Assembly (NCBI GenBank): GCA_024235175.1
Contig: JACKMX010000005.1
Coordinates: 1-64,000 of the forward strand
From: Chromatiaceae bacterium
GTDB lineage: Bacteria; Pseudomonadota; Gammaproteobacteria; Chromatiales; Chromatiaceae
Reading direction: 5' to 3'
DNA: 64,000 nucleotides
The translations under genes were made by a program, and so were the position numbers. Below are positions 54,698 to 63,635 of this stretch, in pieces. The notes beneath the pieces were generated by a model, which made no database searches, was not told where the DNA came from, and was given only the letters and a program-made list of their open reading frames with translations. Every line of letters begins with the position of its first letter. The stretch's first letter is position 1.

Positions 54698-55664
54698 CGT
54701 CGGCTCCTGCGAGATCGGCAAAGTGCTCGAATTTGCCACCGGCCAGCGCCATCAGCTCCGGAACCGCCGATAGATACCAGTACGTACAGGAGATCTTGGT
54801 GTGCCCCAGGTAGGTCGATAGTGCCAACATCATCTGGTCGACATCGGCGCCTTCGCTGTGCCAGCGCATCAAGCGTCTGACGGCAAAGGTATGTCGCAGA
54901 TCATGAAGGCGTGGCGCGGCATGAGCGCCCCGATTGACCCAGTCGAGGCTATCGCGCAGGGTATTAAAAACCCGATGTACCTGTCGATCACCAAGCGGTT
55001 CTCCCAACCACTTGCCCCGAGTTCCCATGAAGAACGGAATGTTGGCCGTCGTCGGTACATGCCGTTTTCGCTGCCGACGGTAGCGCGCCAGCGCTTCGAG
55101 TGTGCTGGTGTGTAATGGCAACTGGCGCGATTTGGCAAACTTGGTCTGCCGCACGATCAGAATCCCGCTTTTGAGATCGACATCAGCATCCTGCAGGTGA
55201 ATGGCTTCAGAAACACGCAGTCCGGTCGACGCCATCAGCCCAAACAAGGTTTCGAAAGTCGCAGGACGCAAGCTGCCGCGTGGCCCGAGTTGACGGGCAG
55301 CTGCCAAGAGTTCGACGATTTCCTCCTCAGCGTAGATGTGGGGTGCCATACGACGAGGTTCTGGGCCGAAGATCAACGCCTCGGGCATCTCGGTTTGCGG
55401 CTCAAACTGTTGCAGGTAGCGGATGAAACGACGCAGTACCGCCATCCGGCGAAACCAGGTTTCCGGTGTTCCAAGCCCCCCTTTACCTGTTCTCACCCAA
55501 TCAGCCATCAACTCAACCGTCAATGGTCCGTGGTGATGCCTATCGGCGACATATTTCGCAAAGTCGGCCAGTAGCGTGTCGAGCGAGCGCAACTGGAATC
55601 CAAACCTACGACGCTCACTGAGGTAGTCGTCGACTCTCGCCTGCAAACCAATGTACGCGCTCAT
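54690..55664 (-). CDS. ritB: Tyrosine recombinase RitB (outer element)
   Basis: 324 aa, full length. Catalytic residues: Arg in STGLRVSEAIHLQ, HDLRHTFAVRRL, His in LGHTKISCT and Tyr in YWYLSAVPELM. Its ATG overlaps the ritA stop (ATGA). Apparently intact, but its partner RitC is broken, so the element may work only if RitC comes from elsewhere. Confidence 0.87.
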   Translation of the reverse strand: MSAYIGLQARVDDYLSERRRFGFQLRSLDTLLADFAKYVADRHHHGPLTVELMADWVRTGKGGLGTPETWFRRMAVLRRFIRYLQQFEPQTEMPEALIFGPEPRRMAPHIYAEEEIVELLAAARQLGPRGSLRPATFETLFGLMASTGLRVSEAIHLQDADVDLKSGILIVRQTKFAKSRQLPLHTSTLEALARYRRQRKRHVPTTANIPFFMGTRGKWLGEPLGDRQVHRVFNTLRDSLDWVNRGAHAAPRLHDLRHTFAVRRLMRWHSEGADVDQMMLALSTYLGHTKISCTYWYLSAVPELMALAGGKFEHFADLAGADDE

Positions 55665-56617
55665 GATTCACTCCCAGGCCACGGAAGCGGCACCGTCGAG
55701 AGTTTCGGCGTGTCCAGCTTGGCATAGATCAGAGTTGTGTTCAGTGAACGGTGGCGGAGAAGATCAGCGACTTCCTTGAGGGAGCTACCGTTCTCCACAA
55801 GACGGCAGGCCAGGGTATGACGCAGTGCATGCGATCCGGAACGCGGCAGACCGCTGCGCCGACAGGCACGTGTGATCACTTTTTGGACTGCACACGAAGT
55901 GATGGGCTGATCTCGCGATCCCAGACGACGAACAAAAATGGCAGAGTTGGAAGACGGCGGACGCTCGTGCTGTAGATAGTCTGCAAGCGCCTGCCCGGTC
56001 TCGACCGGCAAGGGCAGAATGTCCTGTCGGAGCGACTTTGTACTCCGCAGCGTCACCATACCGGTGCACCAGTCAATATCACCAATCGTCAGACCGGCGA
56101 TTTCTCCGGCTCGCAGTCCCAAGTCTAAGGCACAGCGGACGATCGCATACCCGCGCTTCGGCCACCGCCGGACGAATCTAAAAGAATCCAGGAGTTGCTC
56201 AACCTCCTCCGCCTTCAGAGCGTGCGGCAAGGTCGCCAGCCTCCAATGTGCCGGTGACAAAATTATTGCGGTCAGTCCATCGATATGATCGCCGCAAGCC
56301 CTTCGGTAGCGGAGGTAGCTTCGAATCCCCGAGGCTAATAGGGATGCATTGGAAGGTGTACGGCGAGCGTCCAACTGGCTCGCGAGGAACTGGCGCAAAT
56401 CGGCGGGGCGCAGTTTAGATGGATCGACGGCGCCATCTGTGAACTTCCAATGCAGCAAGCAACCTGCGACACGCTTGTAGTTGCGACGTGTTTCCGGTGC
56501 CAGTCCACGCACATTATTCAGGTGCTCATCGTAGCACCGTAATTCTTCGTCAATGTGATCTGTGGATACAGAAAAAGCCCATTTGATAGGAGTGGGTCGG
56601 TTGGTATTGGCGTTCAT
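55661..56617 (-). CDS. ritA: Tyrosine recombinase RitA (outer element)
   Basis: 318 aa from ATG 56617, chosen because CAGGAGA precedes it; nine codons further upstream another start is in frame. Catalytic residues: Arg in LGLRAGEIAGLTI, HALRHTLACRLV, the second-His position as LRHRSLNTT and Tyr in LIYAKLDTPKL. Shorter than the inner RitA. It ends PLPWPGSES, matching the inner copy's ending LPWPGGVR. Confidence 0.87.
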   Translation of the reverse strand: MNANTNRPTPIKWAFSVSTDHIDEELRCYDEHLNNVRGLAPETRRNYKRVAGCLLHWKFTDGAVDPSKLRPADLRQFLASQLDARRTPSNASLLASGIRSYLRYRRACGDHIDGLTAIILSPAHWRLATLPHALKAEEVEQLLDSFRFVRRWPKRGYAIVRCALDLGLRAGEIAGLTIGDIDWCTGMVTLRSTKSLRQDILPLPVETGQALADYLQHERPPSSNSAIFVRRLGSRDQPITSCAVQKVITRACRRSGLPRSGSHALRHTLACRLVENGSSLKEVADLLRHRSLNTTLIYAKLDTPKLSTVPLPWPGSES

Positions 56618-56744
56618 TGTGGTCTCCTGAAGTGGAGCTGCCACTTCACGAAAACCACGAGATTATGTCTAGAACTCCACCGAGTTAACGGCTGCAAAAC
56701 CCTTTTATGCCTACCCCTATAGGTTCACTACGGAAATTCCTTTC

Positions 56745-56772
56745 CATAATCGATAACTTTGCATAAAAACGC
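56745..56772 (-). repeat. Right terminal repeat of the outer RIT element
   Basis: Exact inverse of 50123-50150. Together with the left copy it defines the outer element. The following sequence to the next gene (56773-57110) is AT-rich and without a recognised gene. Confidence 0.8.
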
Positions 56773-57109
56773 ATTGCGGACTTTGAAGGGGTTGGCAATG
56801 CCAGGAGACGACACCGTACGGACAGAGCGACGTGCCCTTCGAGATAATCAGCTTTCTCATACCTACCTCGAATAGAAAAATTGAATTCGCCGAGGGTGAC
56901 TATTCTTCGAATTGATAACACTGCTAATCACTAGCAATTGAAGTAATGTATATACCTTTTCAATACTCCGATGATCTGCAGGTAACTACTTGATAGCTAT
57001 ACCTCTTCTCCAGTTAACCCCAGCTGGTTTGTCAGAATATTTTACAGCTTTACACAATTTTTTTTCCATGCACTTTTGAAGTGTTTGAATGTCTTGGGAT
57101 TTAATTTCT

Positions 57110-57124
57110 AGGCATAATTTATGC
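57110..57124 (+). promoter_or_regulatory. Candidate sigma-54 promoter of the PEP-CTERM gene
   Basis: AGGCATAATTTATGC has exact GG-N10-GC spacing and resembles the -24/-12 consensus with a few mismatches. It covers the ATG at 57121, which argues for the downstream start at 57184. Sigma-54 control of PEP-CTERM genes by PrsK/PrsR is known in other species. Confidence 0.45.
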
Positions 57125-57183
57125 TGTATAAAAACCGATTCGAGAAGGATAGTCCTGATCGATCATTTCGAAAGGAATCTCAT

Positions 57184-58188
57184 ATGCTCAATACACTGGT
57201 CGATCGGGTGTCAGTGCTGAAGAAAGCGCTTTCGGTTTCTAAAAATACAGAGGAAATCAACATCGACATGACTGGTAGGAAAAAACAATCGACAGCCTGT
57301 ATGGCAAACGGTGGGTTGATCACGCTACTCTGGCTGTCGTCGATGATGCCGGCTTCTGCCGCTTATGAAGCACGAATCGACACCGTTTATTCTAATATGG
57401 GTGGGTTCAGCACCAACCTCCAATGTCACACTGGAGGGCCTACTAGCTACACTGCATACGGTGGCCCAAATTGTTCCGGTGGGACATCTTCAACCGGGTC
57501 CGATCCATTTGTCAGCTTTTCGCAGTCGTCGGCTTCTAGTTCCACATCGGTCAGCGCTGATCTTTACACCGGAGAACTCAAATTGAACCTGTCCGAGTTT
57601 TCGAGCGGTGTTGCCAGCTTCTCGGACGTCTTACACCTGAATGTTCCTGGCCTCGGCCCGAATGACAAGACCACGATAGCCTTCGAACTGGATGTTGATG
57701 GCACCTATGCACGGTCGACCGGACAGGATATAGGACAGGCCACTTTCCACTTCAACTCGGTCAGCGGACTAAACACCACCGGTCTTGTCGACCAAGTCAA
57801 TGGAGGGGTGGGATACAGGACGAGTTCCGGAAGCAATACCGTGAACTCAACATCGATACCGGAAGTCTTCATCAACTTCGGCACCTTCGGCGATTGGCAG
57901 CAACTATCAACGGATCGATTCCTTGCAACAATCGATGTGCTGGGATCCGATCCGACAGTGATTTTTACCATGACCCTAACTGCCGCGGGCCCGGCAGATT
58001 TCTCGCATACAGCGGGAGTTTCTCTGTCACTACCTACGGGCGCGACTTTTACTTCTGATTCAACAGTGTTTCTCTCACAGGTACCAACCAACTCTGTTCC
58101 CGAACCGACCACACTCGCATTGGTGGGCCTCGGTCTAGCCGGTATTGGCTACAGTCGGCGACGCAGACACAGTAAGAAAGCTGCATAA
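57184..58188 (+). CDS. Secreted PEP-CTERM protein
   Basis: 334 aa. A long N-region precedes a signal helix (LITLLWLSSMMPASA). The mature part is low in Cys and rich in Ser, Thr and Gly, probably beta-rich and extracellular. The C-terminal tag is VPEPTTLALVGLGLAGIGY followed by SRRRRHSKK, the classic PEP-CTERM sorting signal for EpsH-type exosortase. ATG 57184 has AAAGGAAT upstream; other starts are possible (57121, 57268). No enzymatic domain was recognised. It directly follows the RIT elements and has a terminator. Confidence 0.85.
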   Translation: MLNTLVDRVSVLKKALSVSKNTEEINIDMTGRKKQSTACMANGGLITLLWLSSMMPASAAYEARIDTVYSNMGGFSTNLQCHTGGPTSYTAYGGPNCSGGTSSTGSDPFVSFSQSSASSSTSVSADLYTGELKLNLSEFSSGVASFSDVLHLNVPGLGPNDKTTIAFELDVDGTYARSTGQDIGQATFHFNSVSGLNTTGLVDQVNGGVGYRTSSGSNTVNSTSIPEVFINFGTFGDWQQLSTDRFLATIDVLGSDPTVIFTMTLTAAGPADFSHTAGVSLSLPTGATFTSDSTVFLSQVPTNSVPEPTTLALVGLGLAGIGYSRRRRHSKKAA

Positions 58189-58210
58189 GCAGTAACCCGA
58201 AGCTTACAAT

Positions 58211-58246
58211 AACCCTGCTATGGTCTGCCCTGGCGGGGTTTGTTTA
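58211..58246 (+). terminator. Likely terminator of the PEP-CTERM gene
   Basis: AACCC...GGGTT arms around TGCTATGGTCTGCCCTGGC, followed by TGTTTATT. Confidence 0.45.
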
Positions 58247-58395
58247 TTAGTGTTTGGTGTAAGTCAGCAATCGCTGAATAGCGGTCATTACTTGGGTGAG
58301 TACTGACCTCCGACAGAGTGTCATTTCTGTTCATTCACTTATTCTGATAAACAGACATGCTCGATCACTGCGCAACCTGCAACAGCAAAGAGTCC

Positions 58396-59607
58396 TCATC
58401 GCAGCTTGCGCCTTTCACTCTTCGTGGCATACCCCAACTGCAACTTTCCCTTTCCGAACCGGTCCGCGACACGATCCAGGGTTTCCAGCAGGCGATCGTC
58501 TTTTTCTCTTTTTTGCGGCGGTTCAAAGAGGTCTGCCTGCGTTGGCTCGGAATCGGGCTGCTGCCAGTCGCTGATACCCACACCGATGAGCCGTACCGGC
58601 TTGCGCGGCAGCTTGCCGTGCAGGAACAGTCTCCAAGCCTCTCTTAGGATCACCCGCTCGTCGTGGGTTGGAACGGTGAGCCTATGCTGGCGGGTGTGGG
58701 TCTCGAAGCCAGCGAAGCGGATCTTCAGCGTCACCACAGAACCGGACAGTTGCTCCCTGCGTGCCGTTGCGGCGACTTTGGCGGTCAACCGACGCAAGAC
58801 AGCATGCAGGGTCTCCTGGTCCAGCAGGTCCTCCTCGAAGGTGGTCTCCCTGGAGATGCTTTTTCGGCCCCGGCCGGGTACCACCTCCGCCGAGGCGATG
58901 CCAAGCGCCTGCTGGTGAAAGTTTGCCGCGGCTCTCTTCCCCAACTGCACTTCCAGGTAACTCAGTGGCAGGGAACGCAGCTGCGCCACGGTCTTGATCC
59001 CGAGGCGTGAGAAGATTTTCTCGGTCTGGCGGCCCAGACCGCGCAGGCTTGCCACCGGCATGGGTGACAGAAACGCCGGCACCTGCTCCGGGTGGACCAC
59101 CGTTAGCCCATCGGGCTTCCGGTATTCCGACCCGAGTTTTGCGATGAGCCGGTTCGGCCCTATGCCCACCGAGACGGTGAGCCCGGTACCCTCGAGGATG
59201 CGACGCTTGATCTCCCGGCCAATGGTCTCCGGTGATCCGATCAGTCGCTCCAGTCCGGTCAGATCCAGATAGGCCTCATCGACCGAAACGGGTTCAACCA
59301 TCGGAGTAATGGTTTCCAGGATCCGGAATATATCCCGGGAGACTCGGCTATATCTGGCCATGTCGGGAGGCAGATAGATCGCATCCGGGCAGCGGCGGTA
59401 GGCCTCGGCAATGGGCATGGCCGAGTGGATGCCGAATTTGCGGGCGGCATAGTTTGCCGCTGCCACCACACCGCGATGGCCGGGCAGGGCACCGACCACC
59501 AGGGGACGGCCGCGGTACTCAGGGTGGTCGCGCGCCTCAACACTGGCGTAGAAGGCGTCCAGATCGGCATGTCCCACCCAGTGTTGTTTAGGTGCGGGTT
59601 GTGTCAT
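58396..59607 (-). CDS. dinB: DNA polymerase IV (Y-family)
   Basis: 403-aa translesion polymerase. Y-family motifs: HADLDAFYASVEARDHPEYR, the catalytic SVDEAYLDLTG, and a helix-hairpin region LRGLGRQTEKIFSRLGI. A little-finger domain follows (about 230-350). The tail DLFEPPQKREKDDRLLETLD carries a likely beta-clamp-binding motif (QADLFEP). ATG 59607 begins MTQPAPKQHWVG. No LexA box was noted upstream. Codon use is like its neighbours. Confidence 0.93.
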   Translation of the reverse strand: MTQPAPKQHWVGHADLDAFYASVEARDHPEYRGRPLVVGALPGHRGVVAAANYAARKFGIHSAMPIAEAYRRCPDAIYLPPDMARYSRVSRDIFRILETITPMVEPVSVDEAYLDLTGLERLIGSPETIGREIKRRILEGTGLTVSVGIGPNRLIAKLGSEYRKPDGLTVVHPEQVPAFLSPMPVASLRGLGRQTEKIFSRLGIKTVAQLRSLPLSYLEVQLGKRAAANFHQQALGIASAEVVPGRGRKSISRETTFEEDLLDQETLHAVLRRLTAKVAATARREQLSGSVVTLKIRFAGFETHTRQHRLTVPTHDERVILREAWRLFLHGKLPRKPVRLIGVGISDWQQPDSEPTQADLFEPPQKREKDDRLLETLDRVADRFGKGKLQLGYATKSERRKLR

Positions 59608-59770
59608 GCAATACCGATTCGCGAGTGCAGACTCGATTGATTTGCAGTACCTGGTGCTATCCTACCATCAGGTGTGTCCCGCGCACATGTGCAAGCACTT
59701 TTTTCAATCGGCTCGGCTCCCGGATGACGGCGGGATTCGCACCCACATGAGTGCGCCCATGCTGCGCACG

Positions 59771-59796
59771 CAAAAAAAAGGGGCACCTAAGTGCCC
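59771..59796 (-). terminator. Rho-independent terminator of nirS
   Basis: On the minus strand GGGGCAC-TTAG-GTGCCCC is followed by eight T. It lies 48 bp after the nirS stop. Confidence 0.85.
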
Positions 59797-59844
59797 CCAA
59801 TGGGATTGCAAACTGAACGTTTCTTACTCTTTTGCCTGTTTCAT

Positions 59845-61800
59845 TCAGTAGACGTCGTGCTGCGTGTTGTAGACATTGAACTTGCCGGTCGGTGTAATCA
59901 GACGCGGGTCTTTGATAACCTGCTTCAGCCCGCGGGTTTTATCATCGACCACCACGATCGCGGATTTCTGCTCCTTGCCGTTCCACACGGAGAACCAGAC
60001 CTCGTCGCCCGCCTTGTTGTACTCCGGCTGCACCACACGCTTCGGGCCTTCGCCCAGATCCGCCCACTCCCCGATGGGCAGTGTCTCGAACCCCTTGTCA
60101 AGATTCGCCAGATCGAACACCGAGATGGATTGGCTGATGTTGTCGGCAGGATTGAGCGGCGTATCGACCCAGAGATTGTGTGACTTGGGATGGGTTTTCA
60201 AAAACAGAGAACCGCCGCCCTGGCCTTTGAGAGTCCGTACTACCGTCCATGCACTCTTTCCTTCGCCGGTTGCAATCAGTGAGATGGTATCGTCGCCGAG
60301 GTGGCTGGTGGCCCAGACGTCGCCATATACAGGATCGGTGAAGTTGGCTCCCCGTCCCGGGTGTGGAATCTGCCCCACATCCACCAGCTTCACCAGCTTC
60401 CCCTCCTTTGAATCAATGACCGCGATTTGATTCGACTTGTTGGCCGCCGACATGAAATAGCGATGTGTCTTCTCCCAGCCACCGTCGTGCAGGAATGGCG
60501 CGGCATCTATCGAGGTGATCTTGAGGTTGTTGAAATCGCTGTAATCCACCAGCAGCACCTTGCCGGTCTCTTTTACGTTGATCATGAACTCGGGCTTTTC
60601 ATGTGAAGAGACTATGGCCGCGACCCTTGGCTCGGGGTGGTACTCCTGGGTATCCACCGTGAGTCCGCGGGTCGATACCAACTTCATCGGCTCCAATGTA
60701 TCGCCCTGCATAACGACGAACTGCGGTGGCCAGTAGGTGCCGGCTACCGCGAACTTGTCTTCGTAGCCCTTGAATTTGGAGGTCTCCACCGAGCGTGCTT
60801 CCAGCCCGACTTTGATCTCGGCCACATTCTGCGGCGGATTCATCCACAGGTCGATCAGATTGATTCTGGCATCGCGGCCGATGACGTAGAGATAGCGTCC
60901 AGAAGATGAGATGCGAGAAATATGCACCGCATAGCCGGTCTTGATTACTTCGACGATTTTCTTGGTGTCGCCGTCGATGAGTGCGATCTCGCCGCTGTCC
61001 CGCAGCGTGACCGAAAATAGGTTGTCGAGATTCAGGTTGTTCAATTTTTTCGTCGGACGCTGATCCGGGGCGACACTGACCTTCCAGGTGCCTTTCATCT
61101 CCTTCAGGCCCCACTCCGGCGGAACCGGCGGCTCGTGCTGCAGATACTTGGCCATCATATCGATCTCGGCTTCGCTGAGTTGACCGGAAGTGCCCCAGTT
61201 GGGCATGCCCGCCGGGGATCCGTAGGTGATGAAGTTCTTCAGGTATGCGGTACCGCGCTTGCGTGTGATATCTGTGGTCAGCGGTTTACCGGTGGCACCC
61301 TTACGCAATACGCCGTGGCAGCCGGCACAACGCTCAAAAAATATTTTCTTTGACTGTTCCATCTCAGCATCGGTGAGAGCGATCTCCGGATCCACACCTG
61401 GAGCGGTCACGAAATCTGCGTCAATACCGGAGGGAGCGCCTTCGTAGCGGGTTTCTGTTTCCGCCAGCTGCTTTTTCGTTGCGCCTGCCTGAATTACTTC
61501 CTGTGCACTGAAAAAAGCCGCGACATCTAGCACGTCCTGGTCATTCAGCTGGGCGGCCATGGGCGTCATCAGCGGATTCTTTCGTTCGCCTGCTCTGAAG
61601 GCTGTAAGTTGTTTGATCAGGTACAGTTCCTTCTGTCCGGCGAGGTTGGGATACTCGGGATTGAGGCTCTGCCCGTTGGGACCATGGCAGCCGAAACAGA
61701 GTGCTGCCCGCTGTTTTCCCCGCTCCGGGTCGCCGGCTGCCTGAACCAGGCCTATATGAGTCGCTATGATCAGCAAAACGATGACGCCAAGTCTCTGCAT
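59845..61800 (-). CDS. nirS: Cytochrome cd1 nitrite reductase with an extra haem domain
   Basis: 651-aa periplasmic enzyme that reduces nitrite to nitric oxide in denitrification. A signal peptide (LGVIVLLIIATHIGLVQAAG) precedes two cytochrome c domains: CFGCHGPNG (about residues 33-41) and CAGCHGVLRKG (about 153-163). The eight-bladed d1-haem propeller follows (about 215-651) with HISRISSSGRYLYVIGRDAR and GGWEKTHRYFMSAAN supplying likely d1 ligands. It ends in the nirS-typical TGKFNVYNTQHDVY. Most NirS have one haem c domain and are near 560-600 aa. The nirFDLGHJ genes for d1 haem are not in the window. Confidence 0.92.
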   Translation of the reverse strand: MQRLGVIVLLIIATHIGLVQAAGDPERGKQRAALCFGCHGPNGQSLNPEYPNLAGQKELYLIKQLTAFRAGERKNPLMTPMAAQLNDQDVLDVAAFFSAQEVIQAGATKKQLAETETRYEGAPSGIDADFVTAPGVDPEIALTDAEMEQSKKIFFERCAGCHGVLRKGATGKPLTTDITRKRGTAYLKNFITYGSPAGMPNWGTSGQLSEAEIDMMAKYLQHEPPVPPEWGLKEMKGTWKVSVAPDQRPTKKLNNLNLDNLFSVTLRDSGEIALIDGDTKKIVEVIKTGYAVHISRISSSGRYLYVIGRDARINLIDLWMNPPQNVAEIKVGLEARSVETSKFKGYEDKFAVAGTYWPPQFVVMQGDTLEPMKLVSTRGLTVDTQEYHPEPRVAAIVSSHEKPEFMINVKETGKVLLVDYSDFNNLKITSIDAAPFLHDGGWEKTHRYFMSAANKSNQIAVIDSKEGKLVKLVDVGQIPHPGRGANFTDPVYGDVWATSHLGDDTISLIATGEGKSAWTVVRTLKGQGGGSLFLKTHPKSHNLWVDTPLNPADNISQSISVFDLANLDKGFETLPIGEWADLGEGPKRVVQPEYNKAGDEVWFSVWNGKEQKSAIVVVDDKTRGLKQVIKDPRLITPTGKFNVYNTQHDVY

Positions 61801-62051
61801 TTTTATCTCCCCTTTGGATTTATATGACAGTTCTAATGGTTAACCCACGATTACTCCTGAATGAAAACATCCCGTTGAATACTGCTGACAGAAAAGGAAA
61901 CAGTGCCGTTGTCAGGAGGTGAATTAAGCTTGTGAAGCTCCCATCAGTAGTGATGGTTTGATCCTGACTGGATGAACGGCGGAAAGTATAGGAGAGGTGT
62001 GTTTAATCAACTAACGAAAAATTTCGATGCGCAATATCGGCATTGTCGATA

Positions 62052-62066
62052 GTGACAAATGTCAAT
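62052..62066 (-). promoter_or_regulatory. Candidate Dnr/FNR-type site upstream of nirS
   Basis: On the minus strand ATTGACATTTGTCAC fits TTGAC-N4-GTCAA except one base. It is about 250 bp before the nirS start, rather far, so it might serve another promoter. The rest of 61801-62185 shows no gene. Confidence 0.35.
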
Positions 62067-62185
62067 ATTCACTATTTGAATAGAAGACAGGATGGTAAGT
62101 GTAGGGTTCAGTGCTATCTGTGAAAATTGAAAGTGTTCGGTCAACGATCCACCGGCGCCAAGCGGGGGTGTCGATGCAATGGGAT

Positions 62186-63052
62186 TTACAGTCTCTCGCG
62201 GCGATCTTCTTCAATCCCCAGCGTACGCAGTCCCTCCAGTGCTTTGAGAATGTGCGGCTCCTGACGGTCGAGCGGGTAAACCATATAGACCGGTAGCGTG
62301 ATCAGCGGGCTGTCCTCGACGAGAAACAGCTGCCCATTCTCGATGAAGCGGTGTACCAGACGAATCGGGCAGTAGGCTGAGCCGCCATGATTACTGATCA
62401 GCTGCAGTGCAAGCCAACCGATATTGACCCGCGTCGCGGAGGTGTCGACATCGGGAAACCGGGCGGCGAACTGCGCCAGAAATTCAGGACCCCAATCCAC
62501 ATGTACATAGCTTGAACTGGCATCCTGCCAGCGGCCACGCGGATCACTGGTAACCAACACGAGCTCTTCGCCAAACAGGTAGTCGGTGGCCAGCGAGGGA
62601 CGGCTCTCCGCTGTATACATCACGCCTATATCGATATTGTCCCGCATCAGGCCCTGTGTGATCTCCTCTTCAAATCCGATCTCCAGGCGCAGGGAGACAT
62701 AGGGTGCGTTTGCGCGCATCCACTCGACCCAGATCGGCAGAAATCCGTCCCATAGCGCGATGCGGCCGCTCAGTGTCAATCCGGCTGTGAATTCACTGGA
62801 CAATCCCACATCGTGCATTGCCTGTTCCAGTGTACGGACCAGCGTTTTGGCATGGCGCAGAAAGCGTTTACCGGCTGCAGTCAACTCGGCTCCGCCGGGT
62901 CCGCGTCGAAACAGCGATGTACCCAGCTGCTGCTCCAATGTCTTGATGCGGGCACTGACGGTCGACTGGGTGATATGCAGTCTTTCGGCAGCACCGATGA
63001 AATTGCCGGTCGCCGCGACGGCGAGAAAGGTGCGGGCAAGCTGAATGTCCAT
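62186..63052 (-). CDS. LysR-family transcriptional regulator (HdfR-like)
   Basis: 288 aa. The N-terminal winged helix has LARTFLAVAATGNFIGAAER and SQSTVSAR-like recognition sequence (ITQSTVSARIKTLEQQLG). The rest is a substrate-binding LysR domain (about 90-280). The sequence MDIQLARTFLAV and GPGGAELTAAG resemble HdfR. It is transcribed away from the DsrC-like gene, with starts about 200 bp apart, and lies between that gene and nirS, so either could be a target. Its ligand is unknown. Confidence 0.88.
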   Translation of the reverse strand: MDIQLARTFLAVAATGNFIGAAERLHITQSTVSARIKTLEQQLGTSLFRRGPGGAELTAAGKRFLRHAKTLVRTLEQAMHDVGLSSEFTAGLTLSGRIALWDGFLPIWVEWMRANAPYVSLRLEIGFEEEITQGLMRDNIDIGVMYTAESRPSLATDYLFGEELVLVTSDPRGRWQDASSSYVHVDWGPEFLAQFAARFPDVDTSATRVNIGWLALQLISNHGGSAYCPIRLVHRFIENGQLFLVEDSPLITLPVYMVYPLDRQEPHILKALEGLRTLGIEEDRRERL

Positions 63053-63093
63053 GATCGGCGAATCGGTTGTCCAATTGGATTGACCCGACCATC

Positions 63094-63112
63094 ATATCGA
63101 AAAAGTCGATAT
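63094..63112. promoter_or_regulatory. Palindromic LysR-type operator candidate
   Basis: ATATCGA-AAAAG-TCGATAT is a perfect 7-bp inverted repeat containing a T-N11-A core. It lies 42 bp before the LysR start, in the divergent region with the DsrC-like gene. Confidence 0.5.
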
Positions 63113-63254
63113 TGAATGTCAATTTATTTCGTTAGATAACAATACGCGCATCTAATATTCTGGCATCCGCTGTCTGTGCGAAATGGCTTCGACAGCACGT
63201 GACAAGGTCCTGGATTGTCATGATTATTCCGGAATGCCGGGGGAGTGGAGAGAG

Positions 63255-63590
63255 ATGAGCGCAACCAAGAGGGCACAATTTGCAACGGATGAGGAGGGCT
63301 ACCTGATCGATCCCGCGGACTGGGACGAGTCGATAGCCCTCGAGTTGGCGGAAAGTGAGCAGTTGACCCTCGATGATGACCACTGGCGGGTCATACGCTT
63401 CATGCGCAGTTACTATGATGAGCATCGGGTTATCGCGGACGCCAGGTTTGTGATCAAGCACCTGGCTGATGAGGCGGGCTATGGAAAAGAGGCCAAGGGA
63501 TTGCTGTTCCGGCTTTTCCCATACGGTTATGTAAAGCAGGCATGCAGGATAGCCGGCATGAGACGACCCAGGGCATGGAGTACCGGGTGA
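63255..63590 (+). CDS. DsrC/TusE-family sulfur-relay-like protein lacking the last Cys
   Basis: 111 aa from ATG 63255, which follows GGAGAGAG and gives the typical DsrC/TusE length; an upstream ATG at 63183 adds an unsupported extension. Conserved parts: FATDEEGYLIDPADWDESIA, LTLDDDHWRVIRFMRSYY and the C-terminal arm LFPYGYVKQACRIAGMRRPR. DsrC uses two Cys on that arm. Here the inner one (QAC) is present but the penultimate one is replaced by the ending AWSTG. It therefore cannot form the usual intramolecular disulfide and may have a regulatory or different relay role. Confidence 0.85.
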   Translation: MSATKRAQFATDEEGYLIDPADWDESIALELAESEQLTLDDDHWRVIRFMRSYYDEHRVIADARFVIKHLADEAGYGKEAKGLLFRLFPYGYVKQACRIAGMRRPRAWSTG

Positions 63591-63635
63591 GGATCTGCCC
63601 AAACCGGCCTCCCGCGAACAAGACCAATCAAGTGA

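Larger units (their letters stand above)
50123..56772 (-). mobile_element. Outer RIT (recombinase-in-trio) element, interrupted
   Basis: Perfect 28-bp terminal inverted repeats (GCGTTTTTATGCAAAGTTAT and 8 more bases) lie at 50123-50150 and 56745-56772. They enclose three overlapping tyrosine recombinase genes on the minus strand (ritA 55661-56617, ritB 54690-55664, ritC 53894-54697 plus 50223-50434). The original element would be about 3.2 kb. It is now 6.65 kb because a second RIT element sits inside ritC. ritC is broken, so self-mobility is doubtful. Confidence 0.85.

Noticed and set aside
50551..56644. Integron or phage integrase cluster
   Set aside because: There is no attC array, intI-type extra motif or phage gene. 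Three overlapping recombinases with paired terminal repeats fit RIT elements better.
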